From Candidatus Symbiobacter sp. (GTDB taxonomy: Bacteria > Pseudomonadota > Alphaproteobacteria > Elsterales > Elsteraceae): a DNA stretch of 8,489 nt. The position numbers and the translations under genes are program-made. Position 1 is the stretch's first letter, and the number at the start of each line of letters is the position of its first letter. Of the stretch, positions 1 to 5,617 are shown piece by piece. The DNA lies in NCBI GenBank assembly GCA_030054015.1, contig JASGCR010000081.1:1-8489 (forward strand), given 5' to 3'. The notes under the pieces were generated by a model. It searched no databases. It was not told the DNA's origin and was given only the letters and a program-made list of their open reading frames with translations.

Positions 1-55
1 GATTACCCGACAGATTTATGCCGCTACGCGGCAAAAATCAGCGGGTAATGACGCT
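1..55 (+). repeat. Mosaic palindromic repeat, copy R1 (right part, cut by window edge)
   Basis: This is the right-hand module of the repeat family found throughout the window. It differs from 6899-6953 at only three of 55 positions (17, 26 and 40). It folds as nested stems: ATTACCCG pairs with CGGGTAAT at the outside, and TGCCGC pairs with GCGGCA around a TAC loop at the centre. Its outer end TGACGCT is repeated 14 bp further on (50-55 and 64-69), in the same way as at 6741-6768. It lies just downstream of the recF stop codon, so it may be transcribed as a 3' hairpin, but on the recF strand no U-run follows it and I do not call it a terminator. The left part of the element would lie outside the window. 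Confidence 0.85.
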
Positions 56-90
56 TTCTTTTTGACGCTCTACCTTTTAATATTAAGTAC

Positions 91-1332
91 CTAATCCCCT
101 GGGGGAAGACTGACCAATTGCACCGCCTCGCCATGGGTGGAAAAATCGGCGGGATTGGTGCCAGAAACAAAAATCTGCCCCCCCAACACCAGGGCCTGGC
201 GCAAAAAAGCAGCGACACGCCGCGCGTCTAAATGGGCGGGAAGATCATCCAACAACATCAAAGGCGGCTGCCCACACATATTGCGGATCAAACGCGCCTG
301 GGCAAATTGAATCGCCAGCAACAGCGTTTTTTGTTCTCCGGTGGATAATTTATCGGCCGCGACGCCGCGATGAATTTCGCTCGTCACCAGGTCGCTGCGA
401 TGCGGCCCAAATTGGGTTTTTTCCAATTCGGCATCGCTGCGGCGGGAAGCCTCTAATATCGCGCGAAATTTATCCTCGGCGATGAGGGCGGAATCTTGCC
501 GAAGAATATCCTCGACCAAACCTTGCAAAGCCAAATGCGGCACCGGTAAGTTAAAATCAGAGTCCGGCTCGGTTGCCAAGGCGGTGCGGTTAATGCCCGC
601 CACCAAACTCATGCGTTCGGCGGCGATCATCACGGCTTTCGAGGCCATTGATTCTTCGAGGGCGGCCAACCAGGCGCGATCCGATGCGGTGCCGCCCCGC
701 CCCAGTTTTAACAAACGCGCCCGCTCACGCATGGCCTGGCTATAGGCCATGACATGGTCGCCATGTGCTGGAGTCAAAGACAAGACCAAACGATCCAGGT
801 AATTGCGCCGCATTTGCGAGGAATCGCGGAAAATCCGATCCATATCGGGGGTGAGCCAGGTGACCGCTAAAATCCCCCCCAATTCGGTTTGCCCGCGCGT
901 CAGGCGGCCATCGATTTTGATCAAACGTTTAAGCCGCGTCTTTTTTTCCGTACCATCGGATGAAGGTGCGGATGCGGGTGCGGTCTGGTCGCGGTTGGGC
1001 AAAGGGGGGTCGGGGCGCTCGCTTGCTTCAACCCCACTGCCAATCACCCAATCGCCAATGGCGTTGGTGACCTGGGCGGATAAACTCCAATTTTCTTCGG
1101 ATTTTTTGCCGTGCGGGTCAAGATATTGCATGTCGCCCAGGGCCGCGCGGCGCAATCCCCGACCCACCGCCAATAACGACAAGGCTTCTAAGATATTGGT
1201 TTTGCCGACCCCATTCGCCCCCACCAGGGCAACCAAGGGCGACGTGGTCGCAATCGAAAATTCGGGGAAATTGCGAAACTGCCGCAAGCGCAGCCAAGCC
1301 ACACGAGGAAGGGCGAGTGAAGGGGAGGCCAA
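91..1332 (-). CDS. recF: RecF, DNA replication and repair ATPase
   Basis: RecF is an SMC-like ABC ATPase that binds gapped DNA with RecO and RecR and helps load RecA at stalled forks. The 413-residue frame has a Walker A motif (GANGVGKT, 38-45), the conserved GPHRSDL block (309-315), the ABC signature (LSTGEQKTLL, 329-338) and a Walker B/D-loop segment (LMLLDDLPAHLD, 358-369). Residues about 99-133 are a proline- and charge-rich stretch that looks like a lineage-specific insertion. The start is uncertain. The frame opens with TTG at 1330-1332, with AAGGAAAA about 14 nt upstream. A GTG at 1300-1302 would give MAWLRLRQFRN, closer to the usual RecF N terminus, but has no evident Shine-Dalgarno. 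The frame follows the dnaN stop by 26 bp, so the two are almost certainly cotranscribed. The extreme C terminus (LPPGD) runs up to repeat-derived DNA. Confidence 0.96.
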   Translation of the reverse strand: MASPSLALPRVAWLRLRQFRNFPEFSIATTSPLVALVGANGVGKTNILEALSLLAVGRGLRRAALGDMQYLDPHGKKSEENWSLSAQVTNAIGDWVIGSGVEASERPDPPLPNRDQTAPASAPSSDGTEKKTRLKRLIKIDGRLTRGQTELGGILAVTWLTPDMDRIFRDSSQMRRNYLDRLVLSLTPAHGDHVMAYSQAMRERARLLKLGRGGTASDRAWLAALEESMASKAVMIAAERMSLVAGINRTALATEPDSDFNLPVPHLALQGLVEDILRQDSALIAEDKFRAILEASRRSDAELEKTQFGPHRSDLVTSEIHRGVAADKLSTGEQKTLLLAIQFAQARLIRNMCGQPPLMLLDDLPAHLDARRVAAFLRQALVLGGQIFVSGTNPADFSTHGEAVQLVSLPPGD

Positions 1333-1358
1333 AATGCGTTTATTTTCCTTATCTCCCC

Positions 1359-2504
1359 TTAGACCCGCATCGGCATGACGACGAAAATCATGCTGTCATT
1401 GCCTTTGTCACGAATAATGACCGGGCTGTTGGCATCGGAAAAATCGAAACAGGCCGTGCCGGACGCGATATGCGGCACCAGATCGAGCAGATAATTGGGG
1501 TTAAAGCCAATGTCAAAATCCAAAGCCTCGGTCGCGGCATCGATTTCTTCGGACGAATTGCCCTCAGATGCCGATACCGACAAGGTCAAATTGTTTTTGC
1601 CAAAGGTGAATTTAACCGGACGCACATCCCCGGTATTATTCACCGCCGAGACGCGATCCACGGCACGGCGGAAAAATTCGGCGGTGACTTCCATGGTTTT
1701 GTCATTTTGCTTGGGGATCACCCGCTCGTAATCGGGATAACTCGCATCGATGAGTTTGGAGCTGGTGGCGATGGTGCCAATGGCGAAACGGATACGTTTG
1801 TCGGAGATGGCGACATGAACGGTGGAGAATTCTTCGTTGCCGTCAAATTCGTCCAATAATTTACCCAATTCGGTGATGGCTTTGCGCGACACGATGATGG
1901 CGGGCATATCCACCGCCCCTTCGGGCAGGGGAATTTCGGTACGGGCGAGGCGGTGACCATCGGTGGCGACAAAGCGCATGACCGGGGTCTCCCCATCTTT
2001 TTTGGCATGGATGTAAATGCCGTTCAGGTAATAACGGGTTTCCTCGCTCGACATGGCGAATTTGGTGCAGCCCAGGGCTTGTTTTAACGCATGGAGCGGC
2101 ACATCAAATTGATGCGGCTCGGCATCTTCTTTGACCACCGGGAAATCTTCGGCGGAGAGACAGGGCAATTCAAAATGGGTGCGACCGGCGCGAATGCTGA
2201 CGTGGTTTTTCGCATCGGGGCCGTCAATCTCAATCTCGGCCCCTTCGGGCATTTTGCGAATGATGTTATAGAAAATATGGGCATTGACCGTGGTGGCCGC
2301 TTCCCCGCCATTGGTGTCTGCATATTGGCATTCGCCCAATTCGACATGGTCAAGATCAAGATCACAGGCATAAACGCGGATTTTGCCGCTCTCGGCCTTG
2401 AGCATCAAATTGCCCATAATGGGAACTGGCGGCTTGCCTGGCACCAGGCCCTGGACGTGGGATAACGGAGTCAAAAGTGCGTCACGGTTGATGGAGATTT
2501 TCAT
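1359..2504 (-). CDS. dnaN: DNA polymerase III beta sliding clamp
   Basis: DnaN forms the ring-shaped dimer that holds DNA polymerase III and other clamp-binding proteins on DNA. The protein is 381 residues, close to the usual 366-375, begins MKISINRDALLTPLSHVQG and ends MPMRV, the characteristic clamp C terminus. The N-terminal domain motif VPIMGNLML and the segment FVATDGHRLARTE are typical of the family. I chose the ATG at 2502-2504. The frame stays open 14 codons further upstream, but that extension has no family resemblance and covers the promoter's -10 and start region. No strong Shine-Dalgarno is visible, only AGAGAA about 8 nt upstream. dnaN is followed closely by recF. Unusually for the family's common context, no dnaA lies upstream; the rho gene ends there instead. 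Confidence 0.98.
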   Translation of the reverse strand: MKISINRDALLTPLSHVQGLVPGKPPVPIMGNLMLKAESGKIRVYACDLDLDHVELGECQYADTNGGEAATTVNAHIFYNIIRKMPEGAEIEIDGPDAKNHVSIRAGRTHFELPCLSAEDFPVVKEDAEPHQFDVPLHALKQALGCTKFAMSSEETRYYLNGIYIHAKKDGETPVMRFVATDGHRLARTEIPLPEGAVDMPAIIVSRKAITELGKLLDEFDGNEEFSTVHVAISDKRIRFAIGTIATSSKLIDASYPDYERVIPKQNDKTMEVTAEFFRRAVDRVSAVNNTGDVRPVKFTFGKNNLTLSVSASEGNSSEEIDAATEALDFDIGFNPNYLLDLVPHIASGTACFDFSDANSPVIIRDKGNDSMIFVVMPMRV

Positions 2505-2537
2505 TTTTGCGGTTCTCTGGCTTAAGTTGGGTGTTGC

Positions 2538-2566
2538 ACTGTACACGATTTTTAAGGGTGTGACAA
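2538..2566 (-). promoter_or_regulatory. Candidate sigma70-type promoter of dnaN-recF
   Basis: On the minus strand there is TTGTCA (2566-2561, 5/6 to the -35 consensus), a spacer of exactly 17 bp, and TACAGT (2543-2538, 4/6 to the -10 consensus). Transcription would start near 2531 and leave a leader of about 27 nt before the dnaN ATG. It lies in the 138-bp gap after rho, which fits dnaN-recF being its own transcription unit. Based on motif matching only. Confidence 0.55.
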
Positions 2567-2613
2567 TATTTTGCCGCTAGGGCGGGTTGGCGCGGTCAGA
2601 TGTGCCAGGCCAT

Positions 2614-2635
2614 GGTCAGACCCTGGTCAGACCCT
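2614..2635. repeat. Short 11-bp direct tandem repeat between rho and dnaN
   Basis: GGTCAGACCCT occurs twice in a row (2614-2624 and 2625-2635), and a partial GGTCAGA lies at 2594. The flanks GCCAGG (2604-2609) and CCTGGC (2633-2638) are complementary and could form a weak stem around the repeat. This lies directly after the rho stop codon. No U-run follows on the rho strand, so it is not a convincing intrinsic terminator. Confidence 0.6.
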
Positions 2636-2642
2636 GGCCCCT

Positions 2643-3899
2643 CTAAGTGTTCATGGCATCAAAGAAATCTGAATTCGATTTGGATTGGCGCAATTTATCG
2701 ACCAAAAATTCCATCCCATCCACCACCCCCATGGGCATGAGTACGCGGCGCAGCACCCACATTTTCGACAGGCTGGCTTTATCAACCAAGAGTTCTTCTT
2801 TGCGGGTACCCGATTTGGTGATGTCAATGGCGGGGAAGCTGCGTTTGTCGCTTAATTTACGATCTAGGATAATTTCGCTGTTGCCGGTACCCTTAAATTC
2901 TTCAAAGATCACTTCATCCATGCGGCTGCCCGTGTCAATCAAGGCGGTGGCAATGATGGTTAGGGAACCGCCTTCCTCGATATTGCGGGCGGCCCCAAAG
3001 AACCGTTTGGGACGTTGCAAGGCATTGGCATCGACACCACCGGTCAATACTTTGCCGGAAGAGGGTACGACGGTGTTATAGGCGCGGGCGAGGCGGGTGA
3101 TGGAATCCAATAAAATCACGACATCGCGTTTATGTTCGACCAAACGTTTCGCCTTTTCGATCACCATTTCGGCGACCTGGACATGGCGCGAGGCGGGTTC
3201 GTCAAAGGTGGAACTCACCACCTCGCCTTTGACCGAGCGGGCCATGTCGGTGACTTCTTCGGGGCGTTCATCGATCAATAACACGATCAAATAGGCATCG
3301 GGATGGTTGGCGGCAATCGCATGGGCGATGTTTTGCAACATCACGGTTTTGCCGGTGCGCGGCGGCGCGACAATCAAGCCGCGTTGTCCCATGCCCAGCG
3401 GCGCGATCAAATCCACCACGCGGCAGGTTAAATCCTTGCGGGTTGGGTCTTCGATTTCCAAGGACAGGCGGCGGTCGGGATAAAGCGGGGTCAAATTATC
3501 GAAATTAATGCGGTGACGGACGCGATCCGGGGCCTCGAAATTAATTTCGTTAATTTTCACCAGGGCGAAATAACGCTCCCCATCTTTGGGGGCGCGGATT
3601 TCGCCCGCCACCGTGTCACCGACGCGCAAGCCAAAACGCCGCACTTGCTGGGGACTCACGTAAATATCATCGGGGCCGGGCAGATAATTGGCTTCGGGGG
3701 AGCGCAAAAAGCCAAAACCGTCGGATAAAATTTCCAGCACCCCATCGCCAAAAATCGACACGTCATTTTCGGCCAATTGTTTCAATATGGCAAACATCAT
3801 GTCTTGTTTGCGCAAGGTCGAGGCATTTTCGATTTGCAATTCTTCGGCCAAGGTTAATAATTCGGCCGGGGTTTTACTTTTTAAGGTGTCAAGGCGCAT
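2643..3899 (-). CDS. rho: Transcription termination factor Rho
   Basis: Rho is a hexameric RNA-dependent ATPase and helicase that ends transcription of untranslated RNA. At 418 residues it is essentially the length of the E. coli protein. It shows the N-terminal helical domain (1-45), the cold-shock-like primary RNA-binding domain (about 50-120, with DGFGFLRSP), Walker A (GLIVAPPRTGKT, 174-185), the catalytic Glu in LIDERPEE (211), Walker B (VILLDSITR, 261-269), the Q-loop (SGKVLTGGVD, 281-290) and the R-loop (FKGTGNSE, 335-342). The residues that line the bicyclomycin pocket (for example Ser266 and the FKGTGN loop) are kept, so sensitivity is plausible by inference. The ATG at 3897-3899 gives the family-standard N terminus but has only a weak Shine-Dalgarno. 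The gene is preceded by a long leader with a terminator-like hairpin, which suggests attenuation. hemJ, the usual upstream neighbour, is separated from it by a plus-strand gene. Confidence 0.98.
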   Translation of the reverse strand: MRLDTLKSKTPAELLTLAEELQIENASTLRKQDMMFAILKQLAENDVSIFGDGVLEILSDGFGFLRSPEANYLPGPDDIYVSPQQVRRFGLRVGDTVAGEIRAPKDGERYFALVKINEINFEAPDRVRHRINFDNLTPLYPDRRLSLEIEDPTRKDLTCRVVDLIAPLGMGQRGLIVAPPRTGKTVMLQNIAHAIAANHPDAYLIVLLIDERPEEVTDMARSVKGEVVSSTFDEPASRHVQVAEMVIEKAKRLVEHKRDVVILLDSITRLARAYNTVVPSSGKVLTGGVDANALQRPKRFFGAARNIEEGGSLTIIATALIDTGSRMDEVIFEEFKGTGNSEIILDRKLSDKRSFPAIDITKSGTRKEELLVDKASLSKMWVLRRVLMPMGVVDGMEFLVDKLRQSKSNSDFFDAMNT

Positions 3900-3912
3900 A
3901 GGATCACTTTAC

Positions 3913-3939
3913 AAAAAAATACCACAGGCGTTGCCGCCT
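3913..3939 (-). terminator. Terminator-like hairpin immediately before rho (possible attenuator)
   Basis: On the rho strand AGGCG-GCAA-CGCCT (3939-3926) forms a five-pair stem with a GNRA-type loop. A 2x2 internal loop and two more C-G pairs can extend it. Six bases later comes a run of seven T (3919-3913), which ends 13 nt before the rho ATG. The stem is short, so this would be a weak terminator. Its position fits an attenuator in the rho leader. rho is known to be autoregulated by attenuation in E. coli, but through Rho-dependent termination; the intrinsic form here is inference. Confidence 0.4.
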
Positions 3940-4232
3940 TGGGATTTACACGAAGATTGGGGGGAGGCCAGAGAGGCTGTTTCTGGCAAGAATTGACAAT
4001 TTTGCCACGCAAGAACGTCGCAAAATAAAGATAAACAGCAAAAAATGAAACGAATATATACTCTATTTCCAAAAGCATTTGCACGATGCTCCCCTCCTGA
4101 TGAGGCAAGGGGGGGCATAATGGGGAATTTTCTAGGACACCGAGTATAAAACCAGGGGGGAAAATCCGTTTATAACCGTAACCCACGCATCGGAATCAAA
4201 GATCGTGGCAAAACATTATAAATCGGGCCTCG

Positions 4233-4247
4233 TTATCGAACCGATAA
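4233..4247. promoter_or_regulatory. Palindrome, possible operator
   Basis: TTATCG-AAC-CGATAA is a perfect 6-bp inverted repeat with a 3-bp spacer, a size typical of a site for a dimeric helix-turn-helix regulator. It lies about 19 bp upstream of a candidate -35 box at 4266. No regulator gene is present in the window to pair with it, and a chance occurrence is possible. Confidence 0.3.
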
Positions 4248-4265
4248 TCATCCGATCGTCCAGCC

Positions 4266-4293
4266 TTGGTGGCGGGGTTTGTGCGTCTATAAC
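4266..4293 (+). promoter_or_regulatory. Candidate promoter for the small ORFs and lipoprotein gene
   Basis: TTGGTG (4266-4271) and TATAAC (4288-4293, 5/6 to the -10 consensus) are separated by 16 bp. A start near 4300 would give a leader of about 50 nt before the first small ORF at 4351. The -35 box matches only its first three bases, so the call rests mainly on the -10 box and the position. Confidence 0.3.
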
Positions 4294-4350
4294 AACATCG
4301 TGAACATAACGCAACACGATCTTAATGCAAACCTGGCGATAGGAGTTGCC

Positions 4351-4410
4351 ATGTACATGACCTTAGAAAATCGGATTTTGTCCTTGCTGTCAAGGGGAGA
4401 ATTGGTTTAG
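4351..4410 (+). CDS. Possible 19-residue leader ORF 1
   Basis: ATG at 4351 is preceded by AGGAG (4341-4345) at 5-nt spacing, one of the clearest ribosome-binding sites in the window. It encodes MYMTLENRILSLLSRGELV and stops with TAG at 4408-4410. I do not recognise the peptide; it reads as a short amphipathic helix followed by a charged end. It is followed after three bases by a second 19-residue ORF and then, in the same frame, by the lipoprotein gene. It could be a leader peptide that couples or attenuates translation of the downstream gene, or a genuine microprotein. It could also be the decayed start of a once longer gene interrupted by stops. Confidence 0.35.
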   Translation: MYMTLENRILSLLSRGELV

Positions 4411-4413
4411 GCC

Positions 4414-4473
4414 ATGAGCTGGGTCGCGGGATGGTTGGCTGGACGCAATTCTATAAAATTTGATCGAAAATGA
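4414..4473 (+). CDS. Possible 19-residue ORF 2
   Basis: ATG at 4414 starts three bases after the stop of the preceding small ORF, in the same frame, and encodes MSWVAGWLAGRNSIKFDRK before TGA at 4471-4473. The nearest purine-rich element (AGGGGAGAA, 4392-4400) is somewhat far for a Shine-Dalgarno, so translation would probably depend on coupling to ORF 1. It has a short hydrophobic core (WVAGWLAG) followed by a basic tail, and I recognise no family. The lipoprotein start follows 15 bp later. This may simply be leader RNA with a chance open frame. Confidence 0.2.
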   Translation: MSWVAGWLAGRNSIKFDRK

Positions 4474-4488
4474 CAAGAGGAGAATGTG

Positions 4489-4881
4489 ATGAACCGAAAA
4501 ATCTTTACCTTTATCTTGGGGTTGGTTGGTTTGGGGATGGTGGGTTGTGGCCCCTCGGTTCCGACCCAATTTGCCGGCCAGGATTTGGCAGGACGTGATT
4601 TTCACGCGCAAGATTTAGCCGACGCGAATTTCAAAGGGGCCAATTTGCGGGATGCGAATTTTCAAGCCGCCGATCTTGAACACGCCGATTTTAGCGGTGC
4701 CTTTCTCCAAAATGCCAATTTTTCCGGTGCCAATTTGCACCGCGCCAAATTGCAAGCGGCGGATTTACGCGCGGCGATTTTATATGGTGCCAATCTTACC
4801 GATGCGGAGTTTAATGCCGCCACGAAATTACCGCCAGGCTTTGATGCTAAGGCGGCGGGCATGGTCTGGCGCGGCAATTAA
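4489..4881 (+). CDS. Pentapeptide-repeat lipoprotein
   Basis: This is a 130-residue predicted lipoprotein. Residues 1-20 form a signal peptide (MNRK, then a hydrophobic FILGLVGLGMVG stretch) ending at a lipobox-like MVGC, so Cys21 would be lipidated. The rest is a nearly uninterrupted run of about 17 five-residue repeats of the A(D/N)(L/F)xx type, from FAGQD to FNAAT. Known members of this family fold as a right-handed quadrilateral beta-helix, here roughly four coils. A short tail (LPPGFDAKAAGMVW) closes the helix, as in many pentapeptide proteins. The ATG at 4489 is chosen because GGAG lies 6 nt upstream; the GTG at 4486 is too close. The gene is alone on the plus strand, converges on hemJ with a 16-bp gap and splits the usual hemJ-rho order. 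The biological role is unknown. Some family members protect DNA gyrase, but a membrane-anchored one would not be expected to. Confidence 0.88.
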   Translation: MNRKIFTFILGLVGLGMVGCGPSVPTQFAGQDLAGRDFHAQDLADANFKGANLRDANFQAADLEHADFSGAFLQNANFSGANLHRAKLQAADLRAAILYGANLTDAEFNAATKLPPGFDAKAAGMVWRGN

Positions 4882-4897
4882 ATTTTTGCCACCATGC

Positions 4898-5323
4898 TTA
4901 AAACGGTTTTACCACCACCAAGATGACAATGATAATCATTAATAAAGTGGGGATTTCATTGACGGCGCGGAAAAATTTCGCCGAATGGCGGTTTTTGCCC
5001 TGGGCGAAATGACGCCGCCAGCGTCCCAATAAACCGTGATAAGCAAACATCGCTATCACCAAGGTGATTTTGGCGATAAACCAGGGTTGTTGCCAAATCA
5101 CGCGGCCTATATCCCAGGTTAAAACCAGGCCAAACCCAATCATCGCCAGCATGGCGGGGGTGATGATGTAACGGTAAAGCCGTGCCTCCATGAGGGATAG
5201 CATGGCGGCGCGATCAGACTCGGCTGGTACACTGGCGTGATAGACAAACAGCCGCGGCAGATACAGCATCCCGGCCATAAAGGCGATAACGCTGATGATA
5301 TGAAAGGCTTTGATCCAGGCCAT
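4898..5323 (-). CDS. hemJ: HemJ, protoporphyrinogen IX oxidase
   Basis: HemJ is the membrane, heme-containing protoporphyrinogen IX oxidase that replaces HemG or HemY in many proteobacteria. It performs the step just before ferrochelatase. The protein is 141 residues, the family size, with four hydrophobic segments (about 6-27, 53-72, 84-100 and 125-138). His8 in AFHIISVIAFMAGMLYLPRL, Lys85 in WFIAKITL, the YHG motif (95-97) and NEIPTLLM (122-129) match conserved family positions. I chose the ATG at 5321-5323 because GAGGAAG lies 4 nt upstream. The open frame continues 41 codons further, but that part is translated repeat DNA containing a 12-residue duplication. The genes hemE, hemH and hemJ run in the same direction. 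Repeat clusters lie in the hemE-hemH and hemH-hemJ gaps, so cotranscription is uncertain. Confidence 0.95.
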   Translation of the reverse strand: MAWIKAFHIISVIAFMAGMLYLPRLFVYHASVPAESDRAAMLSLMEARLYRYIITPAMLAMIGFGLVLTWDIGRVIWQQPWFIAKITLVIAMFAYHGLLGRWRRHFAQGKNRHSAKFFRAVNEIPTLLMIIIVILVVVKPF

Positions 5324-5368
5324 GTTACTTCCTCGGTATTCCCAAAAAGGAGCGGCGGTCAGAAGATT

Positions 5369-5454
5369 CGTCATTACCCGCCGAAAAAGCGGTAAAAGAG
5401 GGAGCGTCATTACCCGCCAAAAGAGCGGTAAAAGAGGGAGCGTCATTACCCGCC
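5369..5454 (+). repeat. 36-bp tandem repeat at the left end of element R2
   Basis: Two near-identical 36-bp units (5369-5404 and 5405-5440) are followed by a third start at 5441. Each begins CGTCATTACCCGCC, the terminus of the repeat family, then has an A-rich spacer, GCGGTAA and an AAGAGGGAG tail. Each unit is itself a small hairpin (TTACC.GC with GCGGTAA). Because 36 is a multiple of three, the array stays open as a reading frame and produces a spurious N-terminal extension of hemJ with a repeated LPLLPLF motif. Confidence 0.9.
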
Positions 5455-5585
5455 GAAATATCCGTGGTTACACGGATATTTCGAGTCGGGTAATCCCCCA
5501 GGAGTATTATTCCTCAATACTCCTGGGAGATTACCCGCCAGCCTGCAAGCGGAAACCCGCTTGCAGGCTGGCGGGTAATGACGCT
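5439..5585 (+). repeat. Mosaic palindromic repeat, copy R2 (147 bp, three hairpins)
   Basis: The element is bounded by perfect 16-bp inverted ends, AGCGTCATTACCCGCC (5439-5454) and its complement (5570-5585). Inside are three consecutive hairpins. H1 has a 13-bp perfect stem, 5454-5466 with 5471-5483. H2 pairs 5487-5508 with 5516-5537 as 9 + 12 bp around a single mismatch. H3 has a perfect 23-bp stem, 5530-5552 with 5557-5579, and an AAAC loop. H2 and H3 share the GATTACCCG strand, so they are partly alternative folds. It lies between hemH and hemJ. No ORF-bearing transposon is present, so it is a non-autonomous repeat. Confidence 0.92.
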
Positions 5586-5596
5586 CTTCTTTATTC

Positions 5597-5617
5597 CCTC
5601 TTACCTCTTACCTCTTA
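5597..5617. repeat. Heptamer tandem repeat across the hemH stop codon
   Basis: CCTCTTA occurs three times in a row (5597-5603, 5604-5610, 5611-5617). On the coding strand this is TAAGAGG, and the hemH stop (5601-5603) lies inside it. Because seven is not a multiple of three, a change in copy number would shift the frame and alter only the last residues of HemH (VRGKR). It borders element R2, whose tandem units carry a similar GGTAAAAGAGGG string. Confidence 0.8.

Larger units (their letters stand above)
3940..4350. other. Long non-coding region between rho and the pentapeptide gene
   Basis: I see no convincing gene in these ~410 bp. The open frames crossing it lack a ribosome-binding site and resemble no protein family known to me. 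It should hold the rho promoter and leader on the minus strand and the promoter of the lipoprotein unit on the plus strand. Visible structures are a G/C-rich stem GCTCCCC (4088-4094) with GGGGGGC (4110-4116), an AT-rich patch containing TATATATT on the rho strand near 4055, and a palindrome at 4233-4247. No tRNA-like cloverleaf was found. Confidence 0.5.

Noticed and set aside
803..1378. 191-residue plus-strand frame over the recF start
   Set aside because: It is a shadow of recF; the opposite frame has clear RecF motifs.
3993..3998. Perfect TTGACA on the plus strand
   Set aside because: No -10-like box lies 16-18 bp downstream (CGTCGC at 17 bp); it is part of the palindrome AATTGACAATT.
3881..4186. 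101-residue minus-strand frame upstream of rho
   Set aside because: It overlaps the rho start, has no ribosome-binding site and no recognisable family, and covers leader structures; probably a chance frame.
4662..4877. Antisense frame within the pentapeptide gene
   Set aside because: It mirrors the periodic repeat of the coding strand; open antisense frames are expected in such genes.
5324..5446. N-terminal extension of hemJ with repeated LPLLPLF segments
   Set aside because: It is translated tandem-repeat DNA. The ATG at 5323 has a good Shine-Dalgarno and gives the standard HemJ N terminus.
5369..5454. Possible CRISPR array
   Set aside because: The units are contiguous 36-bp tandem copies without unique spacers, and no cas genes are present.
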